From the NCBI GenBank assembly GCA_029582165.1, contig CM055871.1, positions 31,137,802 to 31,201,801 of the forward strand: a DNA stretch of 64,000 nucleotides. Reading direction: 5' to 3'. This document shows positions 1-11,358 of this stretch, piece by piece; position 1 is the first letter of the stretch; each line of letters opens with the position of its first letter. The translations under genes were made by a program, and so were the position numbers. This DNA is from Portulaca oleracea (Eukaryota > Streptophyta > Magnoliopsida > Caryophyllales > Portulacaceae). Below the pieces are notes generated by a model, which worked only from the letters and a program-made list of their open reading frames with translations, ran no database searches and was not told where the DNA came from.

Positions 1-84
1 TAAGGGTACGTTGAGTGACTCCACAGTTAACTTTTGTAGGCCTTGGAAAAGTATAAATTTCCTAATATCCATAACCATTAATAT

Positions 85-410
85 CACATCATGACCACAC
101 TATCCATAGAATATGACCACAGTGTGTTCAGAGTATGGACAAATAAATACAAAGTGTGGACAAAATTATGTAGTGTGTTGGGTATATCTATTAAATATGA
201 CCATAATGTGTTCAACGTGTGGATAAATTTATGCAGTGTGTGGTTATAAACTCATAGATATTAGTGACTGTGGTCTTTGATATAATGCGACAATAAAGAT
301 ATGACTTGATTAGGGAGGTGCGATCATGTATATAGGGGAGCGTGGTCCTTGATATAATTTTGATTTATGGGAGTGTGGTCATGGATATTGGGAAGTGTGG
401 TCATGAAGTG
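85..410. repeat. Foldback MITE-like element, degenerate
   Basis: The left end reads CATGACCACACTATCCAT and the right end, inverted, reads CATGACCACACTTCCCAATA. Several internal copies of the words GTGTGGWC and GACCACA lie between them in both orientations. This is an imperfect inverted repeat of a few hundred bases, as in decayed MITEs. No clear target duplication was found and no coding potential is visible. Confidence 0.4.
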
Positions 411-756
411 TGAGAAACAACGATGATATTGGACGAAACAGACTCACGGCAAAATCCTTATAGAATGTTGACTTCTGTTTTTTCTTTTTTCTTTTTTTTT
501 TTGGTTTTTGATAATAATTGAGTTCAATTTGAATAACTCAATTCCTACAATTTAGGGCAGTAAATCTCTCTCCCATCCCATGCATGATTCTAGCTAACTA
601 TATCTACTTAAGTAATTTTTTTTTTTTTTGTGAAAACCACTAACTAATTTATGGGGAATGAAGGTGATTTTATTATCAGCCATTCGATCAGATTTGTACG
701 CCTCAGATTACTTCTTCTTACCTTCCTACCATATTTTTCTTCCTACTGGATCCACT

Positions 757-760
<4 letters not shown>
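411..760. other. Intergenic, no gene seen
   Basis: This stretch has T-rich runs near 480-502 and 618-630. Open frames here are short and run into the adjacent AT microsatellite. I see nothing functional. Confidence 0.6.

Positions 761-808
<48 letters not shown>
761..808. repeat. (AT)n microsatellite
   Basis: About 24 uninterrupted AT units. The open frames that cross it (tyrosine-isoleucine runs) are simple-repeat translations, not genes. Confidence 0.97.
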
Positions 809-812
<4 letters not shown>

Positions 813-875
813 AGAAAATGTGAACTTCATTGCAAAACAAGGGGAGAAGTCCCCAAAATTACAAACTATAAGAGA

Positions 876-1166
876 CTATAATAAATCTATACATCTTCTG
901 TATTTAGGAGATCTACTTGAAATATATAAAATTCTATTGATGATGTTGGATTTGATCGCTTTGCAAATAGCCTCATCTTCATCATTTTTGTTCTTGAACA
1001 ATGCATGGTTTCGGGCGCTCCAAATGTGATATATATAGCAAACGATGGTTGCAATTTGGATGTCTTTCCTCCATTGGGGCTTATTAGCCGAAAGAACTTT
1101 CTTGCACCAATGTGATATATATATATATTGGACGCAAAAAAGAAATGTACTACACATCAAACTCAT
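876..1166 (-). pseudogene. LINE (non-LTR retrotransposon) 3' fragment
   Basis: A 96-codon minus-strand frame contains IYHIWSARNHALFKN (about residues 45-60). This matches the IW..RN..F signature found near the end of plant LINE ORF2, around the zf-RVT region. Nothing recognisable as reverse transcriptase adjoins it, so this is a truncated relic. The first residues run through low-complexity tyrosine/isoleucine sequence and are probably not original. Confidence 0.45.
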
Positions 1167-1304
1167 GACTTTATCAGTACTTTATATACTTATGAAAACC
1201 ATTGGATTGATGTTTGCTTTATGGGTCTAGTTGTCTAATTAAATAGGAATATTGGATACAAATATATCTTACCTTTATATTCATGTGTTATTAATATACC
1301 AAAA

Positions 1305-1440
1305 CTGACCTATAATAGTCATGCTTTAGTACATTAATAACATCTAAATATCAAGGTTGGATATATTAGTATTAAATTTTAAAGGTCGGTATATTAGGAT
1401 TCAATACCACGAACGTTTGGTATATTATGATCTACTAATC
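1305..1440. repeat. Solo arm of the MULE-like MITE family seen at 33451-33982
   Basis: The words AAAGGTCGGTATATTAGGAT and GGTTGGATATATTAGTAT match the repeated arm words of the 33451-33982 element (AAAGGTCGGTATATGACAAT). No opposite arm is seen nearby, so this is a partial copy. Confidence 0.45.
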
Positions 1441-2072
1441 CAATTAAATAAATAATATTTGCCGTTATTGCAATATAAAACGCGCAATATTTAGGAAAAT
1501 TACAAAAGATTTTTACTAAAATTAAAATATTTGATATATTACATTATGTAATAGGCTTAATAAAGTTATATAAATTTACTAATAATAAAATAAAATCAAT
1601 GATTAAAATTACTCTATCCATAACCAATGGTTAATATTTAACTTAGGCTATATAGCTTCCGAAATGAGATCTTGAATATGACTTCCGTTCAAGTTTATCC
1701 ACACTTATTAACCAATCTATACAAGAATTTGGGCAGAAGCAACCCCCTCCCCTTTTCGAAAGCCTGCAAGTCTTAGGTAGTTCTTAAATGAGAGGAGCCA
1801 ACAAAAGGAGATGAAAATTTGGTGGGACTAAAATCCTTTGAATCACCTTAAGTTGAAATGGATGAAACAGATTGAAGTTAACGTAAGACGGATTTACCAA
1901 CAAAAAGAAGAGACCTTTACACATTATATGATGTTAAAGTTGTATTACAGGCAACTCATTCTGCAAGAATCAGTTTACATGCAGATCATCAGGGGAAATC
2001 TGGAACCCTTGGATGAAAAAGCTAGACACTACACGAAATTGAGTTTCCTTTCTAAAACCAGCAAGATTTTAG
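1441..2072. other. Intergenic, downstream of the B3 gene
   Basis: AT-rich sequence without a convincing frame. The 81-codon plus-strand frame at 1838-2083 has no family signature and overlaps the 3' end of the B3 gene. The 3' UTR of the B3 gene probably lies at the right-hand end. Confidence 0.5.
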
Positions 2073-2994
2073 TCAATCTATGACAACAGGCTTATCACTG
2101 GTACCGTCTCGCCTTGCCATCAGTTCAGGGGGAAAGCTCCCGCGCAGAATCTGAACCTTGAATTTGATTGGAGTTTCGTCACTCTCCATAAGCTCAAACA
2201 AGCAGGTATCTCCAACCTCGAGCTTGTTATCAGCAACAAATGTCTTCCACCTGAGGTCAAACCTCTTGTGGGTTGGATGGTTGCCGTTATAAGCCATCTC
2301 CCATGTCCTGCTCCCACGGCTCAGCACCACCATCACTGTGCTCAAAGGAAGCATCCGAGATATTTTCACTGGAATCGTCTGTCAATGTCATCATATGATG
2401 TGTTACTCTGATTATTCAGCTCACGACAAACACAAGTATCACACATACTCCAACATGGACTCATGAAAATTGACATCTATCCATACAGAGTATTTCATTT
2501 TCACTCAAATACTGCTATTTTAATTCGTCATTCAAATACGGGCATTAGACGCTGTTGAAACTAATTACCTTTATTAGGCAACCACACATAGGCCCAGAGA
2601 GGTCGAAATCCTAAATGGGTCTCTTCACCTATATAAAATGTGAGATAACTCCCTCACACAATACACAATGAATAATACTGATATCCTCTCCTCCCTCTCA
2701 TGTTGTGTAGCCCTTCCAAGAACTAGGGGTTTGAGGGTAGTAGGCTAGTAGCTATCAAGAATCATCCGTTCCATCAAGTTGTGCGTGGGCAAAATTCAAT
2801 ATATAACTATTCATTCGCTTCCACATTCAGGTTAGTATAAGAGAAGAATGCTTTACCAATGGGTTGATGATGTGTGATTTCTGAAGAATCACATGAAAGA
2901 AGGGTTTGCCCGAAAGTGGTTCAATTTCAACGTCTATTATAGATGAAGATTCAGATTCCTGCTCCAATTTTATCCGCTGAGCTCCACCTTTCAT
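2073..2994 (-). CDS. Single B3-domain DNA-binding protein (REM-like)
   Basis: Two coding exons, 2994-2857 and 2378-2073, join in phase 0 to give about 147 residues. The B3 fold starts near residue 32 with GKPFFHVILQKSH, continues with TIPVKISRMLP directly after the splice, then RTWEMAYNG, FDLRWKTFVADNKLEVGD and CLFELME. This is the usual order and length of a plant B3 domain, so the protein is one B3 domain with a short acidic tail on its front. The ATG at 2994 lies five bases inside the exon after a good acceptor (TTACAG). Plant B3 proteins of this type are nuclear DNA-binding regulators; the target is unknown. Its 5' leader seems to be the BPC-like exon ending at 5208. An alternative is an unseen upstream coding exon, since the frame is open back to the acceptor. 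Confidence 0.8.
2540..2830. other. Possible LTR-like insert in the B3 intron
   Basis: The sequence from TGTTGAAACTAATTACC carries a TATATAAAATG box near 2632 and pyrimidine-rich sequence after it, resembling a small solo LTR or TRIM fragment. No second copy occurs in this window to confirm it. Confidence 0.2.
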
Positions 2995-4174
2995 TTCTCT
3001 GTAACTAGGGAAAAAAAAGCATCTCATAAGCATGGAAAGCGCAAAGACATGAGCGTATTTCAAAGAGGCTAGTACAGAACACAAACTTAAAAGAAACCAT
3101 GCCAGATATAATTAGCATGGCAAAAGTGGAACCTTTTGGGAGTGCATCATACAAAGAGCATAAAAAGGGCATATATGCCAGTTTATTTCAAACAGGCAAG
3201 CACATAACACACAATTCAACGAAACCACAAAATGAATCAGTACGACAAAGTGGACCTTTGTAGAAGCATACTTCCATCATTAGCTTCAATTGATTCGACC
3301 TTATTCTAAACCAGATATGCATTAAAGAACCAACAAGAAGCCATCAAGCAACAACAATCCCCAAGCTTAACACAGAGTCAAGGCTTAATTAACACTAAGA
3401 CATTGCCCTGTCTAGGAATCAGAATAGACAAGCAAGAAAACATATATATTACACTCAAAATAGACAAGCAAGAGGAAACAAATCATTCAAGCAGATGGTT
3501 GACATCTCCTGTCCTAACACTGAAATGACAAAGACAACCTCAATGAAAACCTCAGAGATAGAGTGGAGCATGCAAAAAAATTCCAAGCAATTTTAAGCCA
3601 AAAGGCAACATGCAGGCTCTAAATACATCAGCATCAACTAACAGCCATGTACAATTTAGCTCATTCTTCCAACAACAAATATCACAACTACAACCACAAC
3701 CTAATGCAGCAAGATACAGTAACAAATCAAACAATCAGCTACAAATTTGAGAACTAATGTTCATATATTAGGGGTTTTCCAACTATAGCAGCCCAACAAG
3801 AAGGTCATTTACATGAGAGAACTAAAATTTGAGAGCTAATGTTTATATGTTAAGGGTTTCTCACACTCACGAATCCCAACAAGATAAAATAGAGGAGTCA
3901 CTTTGAAACAAATAGTAGGCCCATAGCTGAAGCAATCACAGAATCACTGGTAGTAAGAAAACAAGGGGCCTTAGATCATGTTCAAATGATTGAGCACTGC
4001 ATTCAAAGAAAATGACATGAAAAAAAATGAATTCTTTCTTGTACAATGCAATAAGCAAGTACTAATCGAACCCCACATAATTCAAATCTGTCTGCACAAC
4101 ATAATTACACAAGTAGCATCTTCATAGTGACCCCATTATAAGGGAGTTGTTATTGAGATATTACACGAACAAAT

Positions 4175-4905
4175 TTACCTTCCAACACCCACCACAAACG
4201 CGATGAAATTGTAGAATGGCCATTCAATACAAACAACGAGAATAATGAAATAACAAACTATGAAACCCCCAAAATTTTTGGAAAATTGGATTCTAATAAT
4301 CCCAACTTTTGACAATTGGACAATAATAATCCCTACTCTATTTTTGTATGCCAGCGGTCCCAAAAAAAATCATTTTTTGGTACCAAATCTGCCTCCATAT
4401 CTCACTTTGGGCTTTTTTTTTTTGAGAGTATGAACAATTATTATGATTAACAAAAGGGGAAATCATAAAAATTAGAAAAAAAGAACAAAAATTTGGGACA
4501 AAGTTTATAAATTCACTAAAAATTGTGGGAAAGTGTTGAACTAAGTTTCAGAGCAAGCACAAGTAGTCAAAATTCATGATAATCGGGAAATACACTCAGT
4601 GGTGGTCAAAAAATACAATTTTTTTTGGACAGTTGGTATACAAAAACAAAGTAGGGATTATTATCATCCAATTGCCAAAAGTTGAGATTATTAGAATCCA
4701 ACTTTCCAAAATTTTTCATCCTTGAATATGCAAGAAACCAACCAGAAAGTAAAGGCATTAACTCCTGCAAAATAAACAAAAATAAAAGCTCAAAATCCAA
4801 CTTGGAATTGAAGAGGAAACTAGGGTTATAACTGAGAAGCCTGTTTGAAGACCCAAAATTCCCGAGGTTTTGGGCAAGCTTGATTTGTAACACAAAGACC
4901 TCCAT
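4175..4905 (-). pseudogene. Unrecognised open frame split by a MITE
   Basis: From the ATG at 4905 a minus-strand frame reads MEVFVLQIKLAQNLG, then a serine/asparagine-rich stretch and LSGWFLAYSR. It looks like a plastid transit peptide leading into a membrane segment. The MITE at 4280-4707 follows. Beyond it the frame KNFGGFIVCYF continues with a strongly hydrophobic stretch to VVGVGR, followed by GTAAAT at 4175. I cannot assign a family. Hydrophobic frames arise easily in AT-rich DNA, so this may be chance. Confidence 0.2.
4280..4707. mobile_element. MULE-type MITE with 9-bp target duplication
   Basis: Long inverted arms begin GGAAAATTGGATTCTAATAA on the left and, read inverted on the right, GGAAAGTTGGATTCTAATAA. 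The flanks are identical 9-mers AAAATTTTT (4271-4279 and 4708-4716). A 9-bp duplication with arms of about 90-100 bp is the mark of Mutator-like elements. It is 428 bp and non-coding. A fragment of the same family lies at 10930-11004. Confidence 0.8.
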
Positions 4906-4984
4906 TGAAAAAGGGAGGGAAGTGAATGTGTATATAAGTGTGGTTGAATGTATACGACCGTTGAGTGTAAATTAATGTCAACTA

Positions 4985-5415
4985 AATTAAAATAGCCCCA
5001 GTTACAATCAAATAAAGCAACAAGGCAAAACCAAACAACCCTAATTCGACAAGTCAGGCTTAGTTTGCAATCAGTTTAAAAAAAAGAGGGAAACAAGTTA
5101 TTAAATACGAATTGGGGTTGCATGATAATGCTGATGAAAATGCAAAAACAGAGCAAAAAGGAAGAGAAAAAAATCAAATGCAACAAGTATGGAGACGAGC
5201 AGATTACCATAGAATAAGTGAGAGATTGAAGAAGAGGTAAGACAAGGGAAAGAAGGTGCAAGAAACCCTAAATCGAAGAATGATGAGAGTGGGGAGAAGG
5301 GAATATGGCAGCAGTGAATGAATTTCGAAAAGACCAATTGGGACTGAGAAAGAAAGATGAGAGAAGACGACAGTCTGTGTCTGATAACTACACTGTATAG
5401 TTTACGTCGTTCTCC
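4985..5415 (-). promoter_or_regulatory. Duplicated copy of the BPC leader exon, donor site and promoter
   Basis: This block is collinear and similar throughout to 38318-38775: the words TGATAATGCTGATGAAAATG, GAGCAGATTACCAT, AGAAACCCTAAATCGAAGAA and the flanking T-rich segment recur in the same order. In both places the minus strand reads a purine/pyrimidine leader ending TATG|GTAATCTGCTC. The block therefore carries the proximal promoter, leader exon (about 5400-5208) and first 220 bp of intron. Here it lies upstream of a B3 gene, not a BPC gene. Similarity ends abruptly on the far side near 5415. Confidence 0.8.
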
Positions 5416-6726
5416 TTTTTTTAAATAAAATAAAATAAAATTTGACCAATGGCGGTGACACATGTCTTTGACTCTTAACCCAAACATTGACCTAGTTGTA
5501 AGTTAGATAAATTAGGAGAATATAGAATAGGTTTGAGTTAAATTGATTATTGGGTGGAAATATTTTATTAATAAAATTTGAATATTTTGGGGAAAATGAA
5601 TGAAAAATTAAAGATGTTAAAAAAAGTGGATTGATTTAAGATTAAAATAATATTATTTTTATATTTTTTATTTAAAAAATTATTTTTGGTTTTAGTGTTT
5701 TTTAGGGAATTGGGCTAGGTTATATTAGCTAAGGATAAGTTAAGTTAAGTTAAATTAGGTTAGGTTAGTTATGTTTCACCCAACTAAAGAACAGGGTCAT
5801 TATTCAGAAGTCTTATCCATTATGATTTTTAAGTAATCACTAGTTTTGCAGCACGTCCTATGGACAGGTTTAAATCTTATTTTTTGTGATATATAATAAA
5901 TTTATTAGTTACTTTTTTTTAGGAACCAAACATAACGATTTCATTAATAGCAAATCGTACGACACTTATAATGAAAATCGTGATTGAACAATTGCATATC
6001 TAAAACATAGATATGAAATTCAACTTCCAAATAACTAATACTAATCTCACTGACGTTCGGCTCCGATTTCTTTGATGACTCTGCATCTTTACTATTGACG
6101 GAGAACCTCATAACCTATGCTATACCATTGACGGAGAACCACACCAACTGAACAAAAATTCTAGACAGAGACTAAAAACCCTAAATAATGGTACAAGAAA
6201 AAAACTCTTACAAAAGAAGAGACTAACTTTATTTGCGTAAATGTAAAACGGGGTAGAAATCAATCAAAATGTGGCTTACCATCGACAAAAGAATCGATGG
6301 CAACCCTTCCAACGAAATGGAGGTTAGGATTTTCTAGAGAGAAAAAGAAAAGAGGAGGCTAGGGTTTTCTAAATTTATTAGTTACTTTGTCTCACCTTTT
6401 TCACATTATTGAATCTAGCATAAGTTTGCAATTGATATTAGTTAGGATTTTCCATATTAATTGTCGTCTTAGAAAATCGTGTGGTCAAATTTTTAAAAAA
6501 TTTACCATAAGTTTCGCAATATATACAATTAGTTGTTATATAAAATTATCAGTATTATATTCGTAATGACAACATAAAAGTATAATATTGCAATTGTTAA
6601 TAACATATAATATAAGAAATTATCAATTAAAGAGTGACATTGGAGACTATGATAGTCAACAAAATGACAATGAATATGGAATGAAGGGAGTAATAAAAGT
6701 GGTAGTTACATTTTTATTAGGATCCT
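5416..6726. other. Gene-free, AT-rich
   Basis: No long frame. A minus-strand stretch near 6375-6285 (pyrimidine-rich leader, then CTTTTGTCGATG|GTAAGCC) looks like a stray leader exon with a donor, but nothing downstream continues it. The word AGGTTAGGTTAG-like near 5735-5770 is simple sequence. Confidence 0.4.
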
Positions 6727-7005
6727 TAGTTATTATATTTGATGGCAAACAATAAATTCAAGTGTGAACGTAAACTACAAAATAAGTTGTTTATTATTAT
6801 ATTATGTTCGAGAACAAAATGATAAGTTTGAGTATGAATATAAGTTACAAGGTAAATTGTTTGTTATTATATCATATTCAAAGATAAAAGCGTAAATTTG
6901 TGTGTGAACACAAGTTACAAGGCAAACAGACAAACGAGTTGTTTGTTATTATATCATATTCGATGTCAAAAAAGTAAATTCGCGTGTGAATATAACTCGA
7001 ATCAT
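6727..7005. repeat. Minisatellite, about four units of 70-80 bp
   Basis: Units share TTGTTTRTTATTATATYATRTTC, a variable middle, then GTGTGAAYRTAARTTACAAG. They differ by substitutions and one short insertion (GACAAACGA), so the array is old. Confidence 0.75.
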
Positions 7006-7480
7006 TAAAGACAAAAATAATCCAAAATAAAATTTGGACCTTTTATGTGGCTCACGTACAATTATACACGTAAGAAAGTCACAGTAATAAAATTTGACCT
7101 TATGACTTGTTAATTGTGAGCGATAGCATAATTAAAGAGCATCAATATCCAATTGGACCAATCCTACAAAAAGTCATATCGATTTAGTTTATATTAATGG
7201 AAATAATGTACAATATTTTTTTTTAAAGCAATATTTTTATTTTCCTGATTAAAACAAATCCCTCCTTTTATCCTCAGATCAATTACTTCTAGTTATTTTT
7301 AATAATTTAACTTATGGGATCATTCTTGAAATGCTTAACTAATCTAATAACCATTAAATGTAAAAATAATCCAAAAATAAAATTTGGACTTTTTAGATGG
7401 TATATCATAGAAGTATAGTTGTATACTCAAGAAAGTTATAAATAATTAAATTTGGACTTATGACTTAATAAGAGGAAGAT
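7006..7480. repeat. Pair of direct repeats about 125 bp long
   Basis: 7006-7135 and 7353-7480 share AAAAATAATCCAAAATAAAA, TTTGGAC, AAGAAAGT and GACTTATGACTT in the same order. The spacer is AT-rich and non-coding. Confidence 0.6.
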
Positions 7481-7502
7481 AGCTCGAAGAAGTGAAGGCA
7501 CT

Positions 7503-7640
7503 ATGAGAGGAGGCACCAGTGAGAAGAAGGCGAGGGAGTTTGAGTCTATGCTCAACTCCAATTTGAGGGGTTTGTACCTTTACGCCATCAGATGGAATGA
7601 ACAGGACGCCAATGATTTCTTGCGTTTCTTGAAGGCGTGA
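7503..7640 (+). other. Short unrecognised coding-like frame
   Basis: ATG to TGA gives 45 codons, MRGGTSEKKAREFESML onward, ending DANDFLRFLKA. It is clearly more GC-rich than its surroundings and balanced in amino-acid content. The next 130 bases are also GC-rich. I cannot name a family. It may be a captured fragment or part of a decayed retroelement such as the one just downstream. Confidence 0.25.
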
Positions 7641-8054
7641 CGCTATACTATCTAGAAGGGGGGTTCAATAGATGATGTCACGTTCCCTCCCCAACGAGAC
7701 AAGAGGCAATGCTTGCCAATGAGGAGGTGGCGCCTCCTGGTGATAGCTTTTCGTCGGGTGGCGCCGCTTAAACTCTTTTAAGGTTATGTTTTGTCTACTT
7801 AGTCAGGGTGTGATGAAGATACTTTCGGATGTTGAACCATATTTGCACTTTACCCAAGTGATCAGCCTTGTTATCAGTTTGAATTGAACAACCTTATGTT
7901 TTGTGGATACGCTTAGACTATTGATAATTGCGCTTCAAAGTTTAAATATACTCATCTTTTTATAATTTCGAGTTTTCAATTTTTTCCCCTTCTTCATATG
8001 TTGTCTGTTTCGGAATAGGTTAACATTTGCTCATAGTCCTGAGCTTATGCCAGT

Positions 8055-8230
8055 TTGCCTTTTTATAAACACGAACGATGATTCACCTATAATGAACATC
8101 CGTCATACCTAGTTATAAACTTAGCTTCGATTCACCTAGTTACGAACACGTATTGAGTTTCTTAGTTATGATTTATGAACTCAAAAGACGATTCACCTTG
8201 TTATCGACACATGTCAGTTTGCCTAATTAG
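8055..8230. repeat. Short degenerate tandem words
   Basis: The word GATTCACCTAGTTACGAACAC recurs about four times in drifting form, with CAGTTTGCCT at both ends. It could be part of the LTR of the gypsy relic that follows, but no second LTR copy was found. Confidence 0.35.
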
Positions 8231-8684
8231 GGTCTAACACTTATTTTCTAGGCTATGAATGTGTTTCTTGTGTCTAAGCGTCGCATGTTTTGATTTTTTG
8301 CTCCATTTGCCTTCTTGTTTTGACTGTTTTTATTGCTTACGGTCGATTGAGTCACGTTGCATTCTTCTTATCAACCTTTCGATCCAGCTCCTTTACCTAT
8401 GCCCCAAAACTAAAAGGCAAATGTATATCATGTGTGTTGGTAGGTCCTATCGCATGAAATGCTTTGAAAATAAAATGAAGTAATTGACCATAAAGGAAAA
8501 TTTAATTTCTGTTGTTTGAATATTGAAATTCACTCAACCACACACACGTACAAGTGATGCATCAAATAACTTAATCGATACAAAAATTAGCAACAAAGAG
8601 GGAGAAAATGGGGGTAGCTAGACTACGTTAGACATAATGCTTCTTCATATTGTCCACATTCCAAGTTCAAGGGAGGTCATTGCC

Positions 8685-10440
8685 TTATAAGGTGGTGAGG
8701 CATAGGTTATGGGAAGAGCTTCTTCTTTGATGATTACGCTCCTTCCTAGTTGGCAAATATATCTCCATGGATGGCTGCCTTCCAATGGCAGAGGCCTTTT
8801 CGAAGACGAAGTCGTTGACCTTTATGGGGTTGCTTTTCTCTCGTGAGTCGTATGCTTGTGCCATTTTGATTTTAGCCAAGCTTTAATGAAGATGGCTATC
8901 ACCTCAAATGGTTGGTACATGCCCAACGACTCCTGTAATGCCTTGTTCTTAAGCTCAACTTGAATGGTAGCTATTCAGTGAGTGCAATGGGGAGGACAAC
9001 GTTTGACCCATACATTAGCATGAAGGGTGTTTGGCATGTTGCTTCTTTGATTGTTATGTGGGTGGACTAGAGGATGGTGGGCAAATCGTTTGTCCGTTGC
9101 TTATTTTGGATCTTGAATTCATTCTTGAGGCCATCGATGACGACTTTGTTGGCAACCTCAACTTGCTTGTTGGCTTAGGGTGTACAAAGGATGCAAATCG
9201 GGTTTGACACCCCATTACCTTCGAGATAATCTCTTATTCTTTTTGCTTCGAACTTCCTTCCATTGTCAAAGACAAAGGCCATGGGAACTCAAAAGTGAGT
9301 GATTATATATATTCCTCTATAAGAATTGTTCCACGACTTTGGTCGTAATAGATGCGACGACTTTAGCCTCAGTCCACTTTGTAAAGTAGTCGATGGCAAT
9401 AAATGCATATTTCCTTTACCCGGTGGCAAGGGCAAAAGGTTTGATTATGTCCAATCTCCACATAACGAATGTGAGCAACGACACAATTAAGGTGAAAGGG
9501 ACATATGCATGGTGTGGCACTTCTCTGAGCTTTTGGAATTTATCACATCACATCACCTAACCAAACTATTTGCATCGTCAAGAAGAGTGGTAGTATCCGG
9601 CTCTCATGGTAGCACCACCTAGCTCCCTGCATTCCCCTTCATGTATGTCTCGCCATCTTTTGTGGGTGATGTATCTCAAGAAGGGATAGGAAAAAGATTT
9701 CTTGTTTGAGGATACATAATAATCAAACTATTTAGATCACTTATGGATTCTTTCAACTTCTTTAAATCCGAAGGGAAGTGTGTTCTTACTCAAGTATGCC
9801 TTTATTGGGTCCATCTAGGTGTCACTATGATCCACCCAATGAATTTCTTCATGATGAATGTTATTTTTTGTCGAGAAATTCCTAATTGATGTTTTCGGGT
9901 TTACATCGGTAGAAAAATCTTGTGAGCTCCAACAAGGCATCGACTTGTCGATATTCTGAACGAGGCACATGGGAAATCTCTAACGACTTGAGTTTCGAGG
10001 TGACTTCCTTGATTTTTTTTTGGAGGTATGATGCCATGCGCTCCTGTTTCACCTCGTACTTTCCTTTGATCTCGCTCACGACTAGCTATAATTGGAAGAA
10101 TATGTGGGTTGAGTTTGCCCCCACTTTGTACACAAATGGAGCCACGTGAGGAGGGACTCATACTCGACTTCATTGTTGGACACTGGAAGTTGAATTTTAA
10201 AGCGTGGTTGTAGCGTGCCCTATCGAAACTTAAGATGACCAACCTGACTCCGCCTACATCTTTGGTTAAAGAACTATAAACGTGGAGGCTCCATGACCCT
10301 TGATCCAAGAGTAGAAAGGTGTTGTCTTGAGTAGCTTTAGAAATGAAGTCAGTGAGGTCATAAGCCTTGATGTTGTGACGCCTCAAAGTATAGGCGGAGT
10401 TTACGTGATGCCATGGTGAGGGCGTCTGCAAATATTTCAA
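8685..10440 (-). pseudogene. Decayed Ty3/gypsy pol (RNase H and integrase)
   Basis: Read on the minus strand, with frameshifts and stops. Near 10300-10100 a frame reads WSLHVYSSLTKDVGG then ALKFNF, as in plant gypsy RNase H. Near 10080-9890 it reads KIKEVTSKLKSLEISHVPRS then ALLELT. Near 9430-9330 it reads YAFIAIDYFTKWTEAKVV, the integrase core around the first catalytic Asp. 8879-8685 gives AKIKMAQAYDSR and VNDFVFEKAS, the integrase C-terminus. Order and spacing fit a retroelement pol running right to left. No intact reading frame and no paired LTRs are visible. Confidence 0.75.
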
Positions 10441-10999
10441 TAAAGGAGCACCTTATTATTGGGCTAGTGAGAGCATGACTCACTGATATATGTCTACCGA
10501 GGGTCAAGATTAATCTTTATAAGCAAGAGATGACCCAAAGATTATATATGCTTCATATGAACAATCTTAACGAAATATTCCAATAACATTCAAAACAACA
10601 CCAAAATTACCTCCAAACTTGAATCTAAGCCTAATAATCAATACCCACATGATTAAACATCATTCAAGTAATTGAGCAAGATCACAAACAACCCAAAAAT
10701 GATTAATAAACCCACTAAAATAGAACCATATAGCACAACTACAAATTTTGCAAATAAACAAAAAAATAGAGTAAGATATGATCACCTATAAAGGAATAAA
10801 TCCACTAAGTATGATTGAGGGCTTTCAAATGGTTGCATAAAGAACCACTAGCTAGCACTTGAAAAAACCAAGGTAGGACTCACCAAGCTTGATATAAAGA
10901 ATACCACAGTCCATTTTTTTTTTTTACGACCAGGATACAAACCGAAAATAGAAATTATTGTTGTCCAATTTGTAAAAGTTGAGATTATTAGAATCCAAT

Positions 11000-11038
<39 letters not shown>

Positions 11039-11358
11039 TAAAAATATGAATTAAGACAATTCAAGAGTTTTGTTAACCAACTTGATTTTAAGAGAGGTAT
11101 CATGAATTTGCACTTTGCATTTGCATTAGACATATTTGGCATGACATACTTTGAACCAATGGTCAAAAGAAGCCCTTGACATGGTGGTGACATGGGCAAT
11201 CCACAAGAGCGGGCGAGGATAGAATGCCAGGCAGATGCAAAGCCAAGCAAAAAGGTTTAGGCAGAGATAAGAAACTAACCCAATCCCATGTCGTAAGCTT
11301 CTGTATCTTCTTCGCTCACTCAACCTCTCTCTAGTCTCTACATTCCTTGTACCTTTTC
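10441..11358. other. Upstream region of the DYW PPR gene
   Basis: Contains an AT microsatellite (about 11004-11032), a fragment of the 4280-4707 MITE family at 10930-11004, and the probable PPR promoter and leader just before 11359. The antisense frames at 11002-11323 show no family signature. Confidence 0.5.

Larger units (their letters stand above)
2999..5207 (-). other. Proposed leader intron of the B3 gene
   Basis: The donor (ATG|GTAATC at 5208/5207) and the acceptor (TTACAG at 2999) would define a 2.2-kb intron between a BPC-like leader exon and the first B3 coding exon. The BPC gene has the same arrangement, with a leader intron of 2.07 kb and the same donor. It contains the MITE at 4280-4707 and a transit-peptide-like open frame. 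The stretch 3005-4170 has no other visible content. Confidence 0.45.

Noticed and set aside
651..1029. Two open frames rich in Tyr-Ile across the AT microsatellite
   Set aside because: They are translations of (AT)n with short flanks; no family signature, promoter or splice structure.
4606..4905. Treating the frame as an intact gene for a plastid protein
   Set aside because: It runs straight into the MITE arm, and half of its apparent C-terminus is MITE sequence; kept only as a low-confidence relic.
8500..10500. A full-length Ty3/gypsy element
   Set aside because: Only RNase H and integrase parts are visible, with frame breaks; no paired LTRs, gag or reverse transcriptase were found.
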